A stretch of 64,000 bases of DNA, from positions 62,001 through 126,000 of the forward strand of contig NZ_JAMGBE010000001.1 of assembly GCF_023516575.1 (NCBI RefSeq). The letters run 5' to 3'. The notes under the pieces are model-generated. The model did not search any database. It was not told the DNA's origin and saw only the letters and a list, made by a program, of their open reading frames with translations. The position numbers and the translations under genes are program-made. The stretch is from Sphingomonas hankyongi. GTDB taxonomy: Bacteria > Pseudomonadota > Alphaproteobacteria > Sphingomonadales > Sphingomonadaceae. Below are positions 26,411 through 33,450 of this stretch, piece by piece. Position 1 is the stretch's first letter; each line of letters opens with the position of its first letter.

Positions 26411-26543
26411 GTCGCGTCTCCTGTTCGAGTGCGACCCTCCATTTAGTCTCCTTTCGAAACTTACGTGAGCAACGATGTCGTGATATGATTCTGCAAAATT
26501 GCAGAACACGCTCAGCGCCTGAAAGGCGCTAGGATGCTGGCCG

Positions 26544-27458
26544 ATGCTCGATTGGAACGACCTCCGCTACTTCCTCGCGGTCGCGAATGGCGGCAGCACG
26601 CTCGCTGCCGGCAGGTCGATGCGCGTCAGCCAGACAACAGTCGCCCGCAGGATTGCCGCGCTCGAGGCGGCCCTTGGGATCCAGCTCTTCGAGAAGAGGC
26701 AGGCCGGCTATGCGCTCACGCCCGTCGGCCAGGAGCTGCTCGCTCAGGCTCGCGATGTAGAGGTCGTCATTTCGAAGTTCGCTAACGCAGCCGAATCCCA
26801 GTCGCGGGACTCCAGCGGCGTCGTTCGCATCACGTCGGAAGAGATTTACGCGCTTTCGCTGCTTAGCCCGCTCCTCCGCGAGCTCCACGAGACGCATCCC
26901 GAGATCATTATCGAGCTGGATACGGCGAGCACGTTACGCGACCTTGGCGCCGGCGAAGCGGACATCGCGCTACGCAGCAGCTCGATGAAGCAGCCGGCAG
27001 GCCTGGTCGGCAGGCGGCTCTGCGTTGACGATTGGACGCTCTATTGCAGCCGGGACTATGCCGCGCGCCACGGTCGCCCCACCAGCGTCAGGGACCTTCG
27101 GCATCACGCGATCGTCGGCGGCGGCGGCGAAAAGCTCTGGCATCACTATCAGGCCTGGCTGCAAAGCCTGAAGCTTGAAGATCGCGTGGCGATGCATCAC
27201 GCGACCTCATGGGGCCTGCTGTCGGCGATCCGCTCGGGCTTTGGCGTGTCGGTCCTGCCCTGCGTCGTCGGCGACGCCGACCCGGAGCTGATCCGCTGCA
27301 TCCCGCCCAAGGAGGATCACGGCCGCGTCCTCTGGCTCCTGACCCATGAGCGGGTCCGGAACACGCCGCGTGTCCGCACGGTCATCGATTTCCTTTACGA
27401 GCGCCTGAGCCGCCACGTGCGCCAGCTCGAAGCGGATCGGGCAGCGGCAGCGGCCTGA
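26544..27458 (+). CDS. LysR-family transcriptional regulator
   Basis: A 304-residue regulator. The N-terminal winged helix reads LRYFLAVANGGSTLAAGRSM followed by VSQTTVARRIAALEAALG, and a LysR substrate-binding domain follows (about residues 90-295). It most likely controls a neighbouring or remote metabolic gene in response to a small ligand. It is divergent from the UrcA gene across 133 bases, which could hold its operator. No cognate target is obvious. Confidence 0.9.
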   Translation: MLDWNDLRYFLAVANGGSTLAAGRSMRVSQTTVARRIAALEAALGIQLFEKRQAGYALTPVGQELLAQARDVEVVISKFANAAESQSRDSSGVVRITSEEIYALSLLSPLLRELHETHPEIIIELDTASTLRDLGAGEADIALRSSSMKQPAGLVGRRLCVDDWTLYCSRDYAARHGRPTSVRDLRHHAIVGGGGEKLWHHYQAWLQSLKLEDRVAMHHATSWGLLSAIRSGFGVSVLPCVVGDADPELIRCIPPKEDHGRVLWLLTHERVRNTPRVRTVIDFLYERLSRHVRQLEADRAAAAA

Positions 27459-28223
27459 TCAGAGTCCGCCCGCGACCGGTTCGAAGCCGGCTTCCCGCAA
27501 CCGGTCGGCAAGATCCTCGCTTGTGCTTCGCGCCAAGTCGCCGTCTTCCGAACGGATCACGAAATTGGCACCGTATCGCCCGTCCCTGAAGAACGGGTAG
27601 CTTCCGATCGCCACGCCCGGATGCGCGGCCTCGGTCTCGCGCAGCAAGTCGGCGACGTCGCTTTCAGGAGCCCGCGCGCCCACGGTGACGGATACGATCG
27701 GCTTTCCCCCTTCCAGCTTGCCGCTCAGCGCCTCAAGCATGCTCGCCGCGATGTAAGGCACGCCGGCCATGATGTAGACGTTCTCGATCTTGACGCCCGG
27801 CGCACCCGACGTCGGGTTCGGGATCAGCTCGGCGCCTTCCGGCACCCGTGCCATTCTCAGTCGCGCCTCGGTGAGGCCTCCCGGGCGGTCGCGATAATAA
27901 TCCTCCAATATGGCCCTCGCCTCCGGATGCACGATGACCGGCACGCCGAATGCAGCGGCGATCGCATCGACCGTGATATCGTCGTGGGTCGGACCGATCC
28001 CCCCTGTCGTGAAGAGATAGTCGTAGGCCGCGCGAAGCTCGTTGACGGCGACCCCGATCCGCGCGGGCTCGTCGGGAACGATCCGCACCTCGGCCAGCCT
28101 TATGCCTTGCTCGTTGAGCCAGGTCGCGACCTGCGCGACATTCTTGTCCTGCGTGCGGCCTGACAGGATCTCGTCGCCGATCACCGCGAGTGCTGCGGTC
28201 CACTGCCTCGATCGATCGGTCAA
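27459..28223 (-). CDS. Competence/damage-inducible CinA-like molybdopterin-binding-domain protein
   Basis: A 254-residue protein consisting of a MoCF-biosynthesis (MoaB/Mog-like) domain: AALAVIGDEILSGRTQDKN, LFTTGGIGPTHDDITVDA and NVYIMAGVPYIAASML are the CinA N-domain blocks. CinA proteins with this domain can act as nicotinamide mononucleotide or ADP-ribose pyrophosphatases; the C-terminal deamidase half is absent. The start is a TTG at 28223, with no better ATG nearby. It converges on the LysR gene with no gap and is divergent from map. Confidence 0.8.
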   Translation of the reverse strand: MTDRSRQWTAALAVIGDEILSGRTQDKNVAQVATWLNEQGIRLAEVRIVPDEPARIGVAVNELRAAYDYLFTTGGIGPTHDDITVDAIAAAFGVPVIVHPEARAILEDYYRDRPGGLTEARLRMARVPEGAELIPNPTSGAPGVKIENVYIMAGVPYIAASMLEALSGKLEGGKPIVSVTVGARAPESDVADLLRETEAAHPGVAIGSYPFFRDGRYGANFVIRSEDGDLARSTSEDLADRLREAGFEPVAGGL

Positions 28224-28273
28224 CGGCTCGGCTCCTATTCGACTTCCGGGGCCCCCGTGCCTATTTAAGAGCC

Positions 28274-29101
28274 ATGACTCAATATATCACCGTTGCCGCC
28301 GACGACCGCGTCGAAGCCCGCAACGGCACCATCAAGCTGCACGGCCCCGAAGGATTCGAAGGCATGCGCCGCGCGGGCCGCCTCGCCGCCGAAGTCCTCG
28401 ACGCCCTTGTCCCTCACGTCGTTCCCGGCGTCTCGACGCAGGCGCTCGACGATATCGCACGCAGCCACATGCTGGATGCCGGCGCCGTTCCTGCGACGCT
28501 CGGCTATCGCGGTTATACCAAGAGCTGCTGCATCTCGATCAACCACGTCGTCTGCCACGGCATTCCAAGCGACAAGACGCTCAAGGACGGCGACATCGTC
28601 AATATCGACGTCACGCCGATCCTCGACGGCTGGCATGGCGACACGAGCCGCATGTATCTCGTCGGCGACGTTCCGCTGAAGGCGCGGAAGCTCGTCGACA
28701 TCACTTACGAATGCCTGATGCTGGGTATCGATCAGGCGAAGCCGGGCAACCGCCTGGGCGACATCGGCCATGCGATCCAGCGCCATGCCGAGGGGCAGCG
28801 CTACAGCGTCGTCCGCGATTTCTGCGGCCACGGCCTCGGCCGGCTGTTCCACGACAGCCCCGAAGTGATCCACGCCGGCCGCCCGGGGACCGGGCCGGAG
28901 CTTAGGCCCGGCATGTTCTTCACCATCGAGCCAATGATCAACATCGGTCGCCCCGACGTGAAGGTGCTCGACGACGGCTGGACCGCGGTCACACGCGACC
29001 GCTCTCTCTCGGCCCAGTTCGAGCATTCCATCGGCATCGCCGAAGACGGCTGCGAGATTTTTACGAAGAGCCCTGCCGGATTGGATCACCCGCCTTATTG
29101 A
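28274..29101 (+). CDS. map: Methionine aminopeptidase, type I
   Basis: A 275-residue MetAP. Metal-binding residues are visible in order: NIDVTPILDGWHGDTSRM (two Asp), GHGLGRLFHDSP (His), FFTIEPMINIG (Glu) and QFEHSIGI (Glu). It removes the initiator methionine from nascent proteins. I chose the ATG at 28274; the track-like longer frame adds unrelated residues. Its 5' region overlaps nothing, but it is divergent from the CinA-like gene with 50 bases between them. Confidence 0.95.
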   Translation: MTQYITVAADDRVEARNGTIKLHGPEGFEGMRRAGRLAAEVLDALVPHVVPGVSTQALDDIARSHMLDAGAVPATLGYRGYTKSCCISINHVVCHGIPSDKTLKDGDIVNIDVTPILDGWHGDTSRMYLVGDVPLKARKLVDITYECLMLGIDQAKPGNRLGDIGHAIQRHAEGQRYSVVRDFCGHGLGRLFHDSPEVIHAGRPGTGPELRPGMFFTIEPMINIGRPDVKVLDDGWTAVTRDRSLSAQFEHSIGIAEDGCEIFTKSPAGLDHPPY

Positions 29102-29171
29102 TGCGTTGAGCCTTATTGACACGGCTGTAAGCTAATGACAGCTTGAGCCGCGTGAATTGAGGCTCTCGGGA

Positions 29172-29561
29172 ATGTTCCGCCACACGATCGCGATACAGCC
29201 TGCTGACATCGACCACATGGGGCACGTGAACAACAGCGTGTACCTGAAGTGGGTGCAGGACGCGGTGGTTGATTACTGGAACAGCGTGGCGCCGGCGGAT
29301 GCGGTGGCGAGCCACCTCTGGGTCGCGCTCAAGCACGAGATCTCCTACCTCAAGCCAACATTCCTCCAGGACGCGGTCGTCGCCGAAGTCATCGCGGAAA
29401 AGGTCGAGGGCGCCCGCGCTTATTTCACGACGATCGTGCGGCGCGGCCAGGATGTGCTGAGCGAGGTCAAGAGTACGTGGTGCTGCCTCGATGCCGCGAG
29501 CCTCCGGCCGGTTCGCCTTGCCCGCGACATCGTCGGCAGGTTCCTGCCGCCCTCAGCTTAA
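29172..29561 (+). CDS. Acyl-CoA thioesterase (4HBT hotdog family)
   Basis: A 129-residue single hotdog domain. QPADIDHMGHVNNSVYLKWVQDAV contains the Asp typical of 4-hydroxybenzoyl-CoA-type thioesterases, and the central ISYLKPTFLQDAVVAEV strand pattern fits the family. It hydrolyses acyl-CoA thioesters; chain specificity is unknown. The ATG at 29172 has GAGG nine bases upstream; a TTG 15 bases earlier is possible. The stop overlaps the 3' end of the convergent hydrolase gene. Confidence 0.85.
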   Translation: MFRHTIAIQPADIDHMGHVNNSVYLKWVQDAVVDYWNSVAPADAVASHLWVALKHEISYLKPTFLQDAVVAEVIAEKVEGARAYFTTIVRRGQDVLSEVKSTWCCLDAASLRPVRLARDIVGRFLPPSA

Positions 29562-30221
29562 GCGCCGCATCCACTCCGCAAGCGCGTCGAGCGCTTCGGC
29601 CTCCGCTTCGGCCGGAGTCCGACCGCTCTTGGCCGCGACCCTGAAGGAATGGTCGCCCTCGGCAACCAGGTGAAGCGTCGCTCGGTCACCGAGTTTCGCC
29701 ACGACCGGTTCGAGCAGGTGCCGCTCCGCCAGCGCATCGCGCGTCCCAGACACGAACAGCATCGGCACCTGGACCTGCCGCAGATGCTCGGCGCGCTCGA
29801 TTCCCGGCTTGCCTGCCGGGTGCAGCGGGAAGCCAAGGAACGCCAGCCCGATTACCCCAGGAAGCGGCTCGACCGCCTGTGCCTGCGACGTCATTCGCCC
29901 GCCAAACGACCGTCCGCCGGCGAAGAGGGGCAAATCCGGCGCGAGCCGGGCCGCTTCCGTCGCGGCCGCACGAACGGCGGCATGAGCAATGCGTGGCGGG
30001 TCCGGCCGCCTGGAGCCCTTTTCCATGTAGGGAAACTGATAGCGAAGGGTCGCAATGCCCCGTTCGGCCAGCCCCTGCGCGTTGGATTCCATCGCTCTGT
30101 GCGTCATCCCCGCACCGGCCCCGTGGGCGAAGAGATAGAGAGCCTTGGCTTCAGCCGGCCTGATCAGCAGTGCCGAAACGTTCTCGTCGCCAACGGCGAT
30201 CTTCAACGGACTTTCATCCAC
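29553..30221 (-). CDS. Alpha/beta-hydrolase (KANL3/Tex30-like)
   Basis: A 222-residue alpha/beta hydrolase. LYLFAHGAGAGMTHRAME is the oxyanion-loop region, FAGGRSFGGRMTSQ contains the nucleophile serine (GxSxG), and a C-terminal acidic residue and histidine are in VSGTRDAL and EGDHSF. This fits the KANL3/Tex30-like family of small hydrolases or dienelactone hydrolase relatives. Substrate unknown. It marks the end of the conserved block; the repeat-studded pocket starts just upstream of its start codon. Confidence 0.8.
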   Translation of the reverse strand: MDESPLKIAVGDENVSALLIRPAEAKALYLFAHGAGAGMTHRAMESNAQGLAERGIATLRYQFPYMEKGSRRPDPPRIAHAAVRAAATEAARLAPDLPLFAGGRSFGGRMTSQAQAVEPLPGVIGLAFLGFPLHPAGKPGIERAEHLRQVQVPMLFVSGTRDALAERHLLEPVVAKLGDRATLHLVAEGDHSFRVAAKSGRTPAEAEAEALDALAEWMRRLS

Positions 30222-30244
30222 GGCGCGGACGTATCAGCTGCAAC

Positions 30245-30294
30245 GTCAGCTTTCGACCCAAACCGGACGCGAGGTCTGTCGACCCATTGCAGAC
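30245..30294. repeat. Dispersed repeat, two copies
   Basis: Two degenerate copies of the element related to TCCGCTTTCGACCCATTGCGGAC: GTCAGCTTTCGACCCAAACC at 30245 and GTCTGTCGACCCATTGCAGAC at 30274. The second copy keeps the CGACCCATTG core. Confidence 0.7.
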
Positions 30295-30323
30295 ACTTGG
30301 ATGCTGTGTGACCTTGATGAAGC

Positions 30324-30998
30324 ATGGATCCTATTCTCGAGTGGCTACGAAAGGCGCTAGCCGATCCAAAACTGACGGCGCTTAGACGTCTTCTTAGCCG
30401 CCGCGATCTGTCGACCGAGGTTCGCACCTCGGTGAAAGCCTATATCGAGGCAGACGAGCAACTAGAGGGGAAGCTGAGGAGAGCCGGCCGGAGTCCAGAC
30501 CGTCTCCTGTCAATGCGACGCGCGGCATTACACGGGGAGCCGCGTGGGCCACTTTTTTCGGCTAGCTTCCTCGACTACGTCGATGGGAAGGACCCCCCGA
30601 TCCGGTTTGAGCGTGGCGACCCCTTGATAGGCGGAAAACAGTCTCGAGCCATCGACCGGATGACGGGCGAGTATATGACGACACGTTCAATTCACTGGCA
30701 GAATCCCACGCGTGATTACGTACTATTTTGTGCCGACGGAACGGAGCAATCCGTTTCCACCGTCGAGCAGGAAGTCGTCGACGTCCAAGGCGACGGCAAA
30801 GTTGGCCTGTACAAGGTCCGAGTCCTTCACATCATGGAGGTAGCGATCGATGGCTCCCGCTCCGAGGTCGCTGAGCTACCCGACAGCTATGCGGAACGCT
30901 TGGCGGATTTTATTGCCGCGCTCCTTCTCGATCATGCTCCCGCGCGCCATTCTGCTGAGATCACCTTCGATCTCGGTGGAGAGGTCCGATCATGGTGA
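30324..30998 (+). CDS. Protein of unknown function
   Basis: A 224-residue soluble protein with no signal peptide. The first 70 residues are helical and basic (DPILEWLRKALADPKLTALRRL); the middle and C-terminus are mixed alpha/beta, with YVLFCADGTEQSVSTVEQE and a final strand ITFDLGGEVRSW. I do not recognise a family. It is an orphan between two repeat clusters, and its codon use is less GC-rich than the neighbours, which suggests horizontal transfer or a rapidly evolving gene. The ATG at 30324 has a weak ribosome site. Confidence 0.6.
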   Translation: MDPILEWLRKALADPKLTALRRLLSRRDLSTEVRTSVKAYIEADEQLEGKLRRAGRSPDRLLSMRRAALHGEPRGPLFSASFLDYVDGKDPPIRFERGDPLIGGKQSRAIDRMTGEYMTTRSIHWQNPTRDYVLFCADGTEQSVSTVEQEVVDVQGDGKVGLYKVRVLHIMEVAIDGSRSEVAELPDSYAERLADFIAALLLDHAPARHSAEITFDLGGEVRSW

Positions 30999-31011
30999 GA
31001 CTTGTGCCCCG

Positions 31012-31062
31012 TGTCCGCTTTCCACCCAAAGCTGCCGTGACAGCTTCCGACCCATTCCTGAC
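31012..31062. repeat. Dispersed repeat, two copies
   Basis: GTCCGCTTTCCACCCAAAGC at 31012 and GACAGCTTCCGACCCATTCC at 31039 are two variants of the same repeat family, lying directly after the orphan gene at 30324-30998. Confidence 0.7.
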
Positions 31063-31084
31063 GCTAGCGGTCCGCCTTAACGGG

Positions 31085-31264
31085 TTACTTTCTGCCCTTC
31101 ACCAGCCACACGACCGCGAGCAAGAACGCCGCCGTGAGGACACCGGAAATTAGTCGCCTCTCAACGTCGATGCCGCCTGTCACGCCGGGCGTGCTTGGAA
31201 GGACGAAGAATAGGAGAGCAGCAAGGAGAAACCCGGCGCTGATGACGACCATTCGTGCGTTCAT
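31085..31264 (-). CDS. Small two-TM membrane protein
   Basis: A 59-residue reading frame with ATG at 31264 and TAA at 31085-31087. It is predicted to have two hydrophobic helices: VISAGFLLAALLFFVLP near the N-terminus and SGVLTAAFLLAVVWLVKG near the C-terminus, joined by a short polar loop with GGIDVERR. The pattern of hydrophobic and charged residues looks like a genuine small integral membrane protein. Function unknown. It sits between repeat copies, on the opposite strand to its neighbours. Confidence 0.55.
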   Translation of the reverse strand: MNARMVVISAGFLLAALLFFVLPSTPGVTGGIDVERRLISGVLTAAFLLAVVWLVKGRK

Positions 31265-31314
31265 CGCGGATTGTTAGCTGTCTCTGCACCTCATGCAAAT
31301 GTCGGCCTGCGAAG

Positions 31315-31341
31315 CGTCAACTTTCCACCCATTGCGGACAT
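31315..31341. repeat. Dispersed repeat copy
   Basis: CGTCAACTTTCCACCCATTG runs into GCGGACA, close to the consensus with ACTTTCCACCCATTGCGGAC, 48 bases before the next gene start. Confidence 0.75.
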
Positions 31342-31388
31342 TCGCCAACATGCGATGATACCTCGAAACAGGTTGCCGGGTGGGATCA

Positions 31389-32144
31389 ATGATCTTCAAA
31401 CGCGCCGTAGCCAAACTTCGCGCCCAGGATTGGACGGCGATCACCATCGAATTAGTGATCGTCACGCTCGGCGTGCTCATCGCGCTCGCCGCGCAGCAAT
31501 GGGCCAACGGTCGGGCACAAAAAAGCCAGATGAGCGTCACCATGAAGGCGGTACGCGACGAAATGGTGCACCATTACGTCTACGCCATTGAATATCGGGT
31601 CGTTTATCCCTGCGTCGAGGCGCAGCTGAAGCTTCTCCGCGACCGCGTGCTCGCCAGCGGCGCGACGTTGACCCCCGCGCCGCTCTATCGCGACGAAAAT
31701 TTCCACTATGTCGTCATGCAGCCGAGCAAGAATTATTCGGCCGACGCGTGGCGGGCGGCCATCAGTGACGGCACTGTCCAGCGCCTTGAGCCATCACTGC
31801 GCGCGCAATTGACGGGTCACTACGGCCAACTTCCCGAAATCGAGCAAGCCAACGCCGCAAACAACGAATCTGATGAGGCGCTCATCGCGCTTACTCATCG
31901 TCTGCCGCTCGACCCATCGGTCCGTTATTCCATCATTCGGGAAATCGAGCAGGTTCGAGCCCGAACAGAATATCTCGACTACATGAACGGCGATATCGTC
32001 GACAATGTCCGACGGGCCGGGAGACCCCCATCGGCCGGCGAGACTCGCGCCGTCGTCGAGCACTTTGGGACCTATAAGTTCTGCAAGGCGCACGGCCTCC
32101 CGATGCTTCCCTTCAAAGACGCGATGGTGGCCGTGCCCAATTGA
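31389..32144 (+). CDS. Single-TM protein of unknown function (DUF6090-like)
   Basis: A 251-residue protein with one N-terminal TM helix (ITIELVIVTLGVLIALAAQQW, about residues 19-40) and a helical C-terminal domain that would be on the outer face. The layout of a short cytoplasmic leader, a VGVLIALxxxQW-type helix and a helical domain resembles a family of single-TM proteins common in sphingomonads and Bacteroidetes (DUF6090-like; from memory, not searched). The ATG at 31389 is preferred to the GTG nine bases upstream. Flanked by repeats on both sides. Confidence 0.6.
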   Translation: MIFKRAVAKLRAQDWTAITIELVIVTLGVLIALAAQQWANGRAQKSQMSVTMKAVRDEMVHHYVYAIEYRVVYPCVEAQLKLLRDRVLASGATLTPAPLYRDENFHYVVMQPSKNYSADAWRAAISDGTVQRLEPSLRAQLTGHYGQLPEIEQANAANNESDEALIALTHRLPLDPSVRYSIIREIEQVRARTEYLDYMNGDIVDNVRRAGRPPSAGETRAVVEHFGTYKFCKAHGLPMLPFKDAMVAVPN

Positions 32145-32155
32145 TGGGATCCTAA

Positions 32156-32220
32156 CGTCCGCCTTCCACCCATTGCGGACTTTCCAGCCTTAGGTTCGCT
32201 TTCGACCCGTAGCGGACGTT
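32156..32220. repeat. Dispersed repeat, two copies
   Basis: GTCCGCCTTCCACCCATTGC (from 32157, ending in GGAC) and a second copy at 32195 with GCTTTCGACCCGTAGCGGAC lie 14 bases apart just after the single-TM gene. These are among the best-preserved copies. Confidence 0.8.
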
Positions 32221-32271
32221 GGCGGCGTGCGGCATTGCCCTGGCATCGTGAGATCGAGTGATAATCCCAGT

Positions 32272-32970
32272 TCACAATAACGCGTGCTTTCGTGCGACAT
32301 TCCAATCCACGCGGCCGCGCACGCCCTTCAGCCTGCGGGTGGTCGACGCCTGCCAGATCGTCCACTGACGCGCACCGAAGCGAGGCTTGGACCGGATGCT
32401 GCGAAGCCAGAGCGGGCGCTTGAAGGTTGCGCTGACCCGGTAGCGTTTGTCGAAGTGAGGGGTGAGATAGAGAACGGCATGCCGGCCGTAGCGCGCCTCC
32501 ACGATCTGCAGGAAATCACCGAGCTCCCTGTGAAATTTCGCCCGGGAAGGCCGGCGCTTGCAGTTGCCGGGGAATTCGAGGTCCACGGCAGGCGGCAGCG
32601 CTCCCGCATCGACCGGCACGTGCCGCACGAAATGGGCCGCCTGATCGCGCCCGCTTCGGCAGAGCGTAAAGAAATGGTACGCGCCTCGGTGGATACCTGC
32701 CGCGTCGGCTTCCCGCCAATTGATCGAGAAGCGCCGGTCGGCGTGGTCCGCGCCCTCAGTTGCCTTGATATAGGCGAAGTCCACACCCTGGCGCGGCAGC
32801 CTCTCCCAGGCAATCCGCCCCTGATGGTGCGAGACGTCGATACCCTGGAAGGGATAACGTTTTTCCGAAGGATGCCACCGGCTGGAGGCCCGCGGCGAAG
32901 CCTCGGCGATCGCAATGGGAATCATCGCCGCTGACATGATCACGAGCCAGCGGAACGCAGCGGGATTCAT
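32272..32970 (-). CDS. Exported GH25 family lysozyme
   Basis: A 232-residue protein with a signal peptide (about residues 1-24) and a GH25 muramidase domain. GIDVSHHQGRIAWERL gives the first catalytic Asp, VDFAYIKATEGADH holds the DxE-type acidic pair, GAYHFFT and AVDLEFPGNC complete the active-site strands. GH25 enzymes cleave the glycan of peptidoglycan. In Gram-negatives they are rarer than in phages and Gram-positives. It overlaps the stop of the small gene upstream by four bases, so they are co-transcribed. Confidence 0.85.
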   Translation of the reverse strand: MNPAAFRWLVIMSAAMIPIAIAEASPRASSRWHPSEKRYPFQGIDVSHHQGRIAWERLPRQGVDFAYIKATEGADHADRRFSINWREADAAGIHRGAYHFFTLCRSGRDQAAHFVRHVPVDAGALPPAVDLEFPGNCKRRPSRAKFHRELGDFLQIVEARYGRHAVLYLTPHFDKRYRVSATFKRPLWLRSIRSKPRFGARQWTIWQASTTRRLKGVRGRVDWNVARKHALL

Positions 32971-33203
32971 TGGCCCTTGAGCCGCCTGCCGACGTCTTCC
33001 ATCGCCAGCGAGGTGGCCTCGGCGCGCTTTAGGGCAGTGCGCACGACGTCCTCTCCGATGCCCTCGCGACGCCAGCTGTCCAGGAAGGCCTCAAGCTGGA
33101 AGTAGAAGCTGTCGGCCAGCTTCCGGATTTCACCAGTGGGGATCGAACATTCCAGATCACTCTTTGGCGGCCTGAAGGACCTCGCACGCAACCCGAGTGC
33201 CAT
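32967..33203 (-). CDS. Small helical protein upstream of the GH25 lysozyme
   Basis: A 78-residue basic, mostly helical protein (FRPPKSDLECSIPTGEIRKL, then a long helix DVVRTALKRAEATSLAMEDV). I chose the ATG at 33203 because AGAGGAG lies about ten bases upstream; an ATG at 33227 is possible. Its stop overlaps the lysozyme start codon. No family recognised. Tight coupling suggests a role with the lysozyme, for example an inhibitor or chaperone, but that is speculative. Confidence 0.5.
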   Translation of the reverse strand: MALGLRARSFRPPKSDLECSIPTGEIRKLADSFYFQLEAFLDSWRREGIGEDVVRTALKRAEATSLAMEDVGRRLKGQ

Positions 33204-33355
33204 TGCCCAGCTGCTCCTCTTGAGCATTCGTACTTGCGGGTAGGCTGCTACTTGCGGGACCCAACACACATCAGGACAAATCCGGTCTCCGCCCAACACG
33301 CCTTACGTGGGCAACCGTTCGTCGAACCGCCGTGAAACCGCGAACGCAATGGGCG

Positions 33356-33382
33356 ACGTCCACTTTCGACCCATCGGCGATG
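33356..33382. repeat. Dispersed repeat copy
   Basis: GTCCACTTTCGACCCATCGGC, a divergent copy lying 70 bases before the TIR gene start. A nearby GCAATGGGC is a fragment in the opposite orientation. Confidence 0.65.
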
Positions 33383-33450
33383 TTAATGTCCCGCTTGATG
33401 ATATTAATTTAACGGAGCAATGTGCCGCACAATCTCGTCGAGGGAGGTCG

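Noticed and set aside
33307-33450. Upstream extension of TIR copy A
   Set aside because: The 48 extra residues read through the dispersed repeat; a strong ribosome site marks the ATG at 33451.
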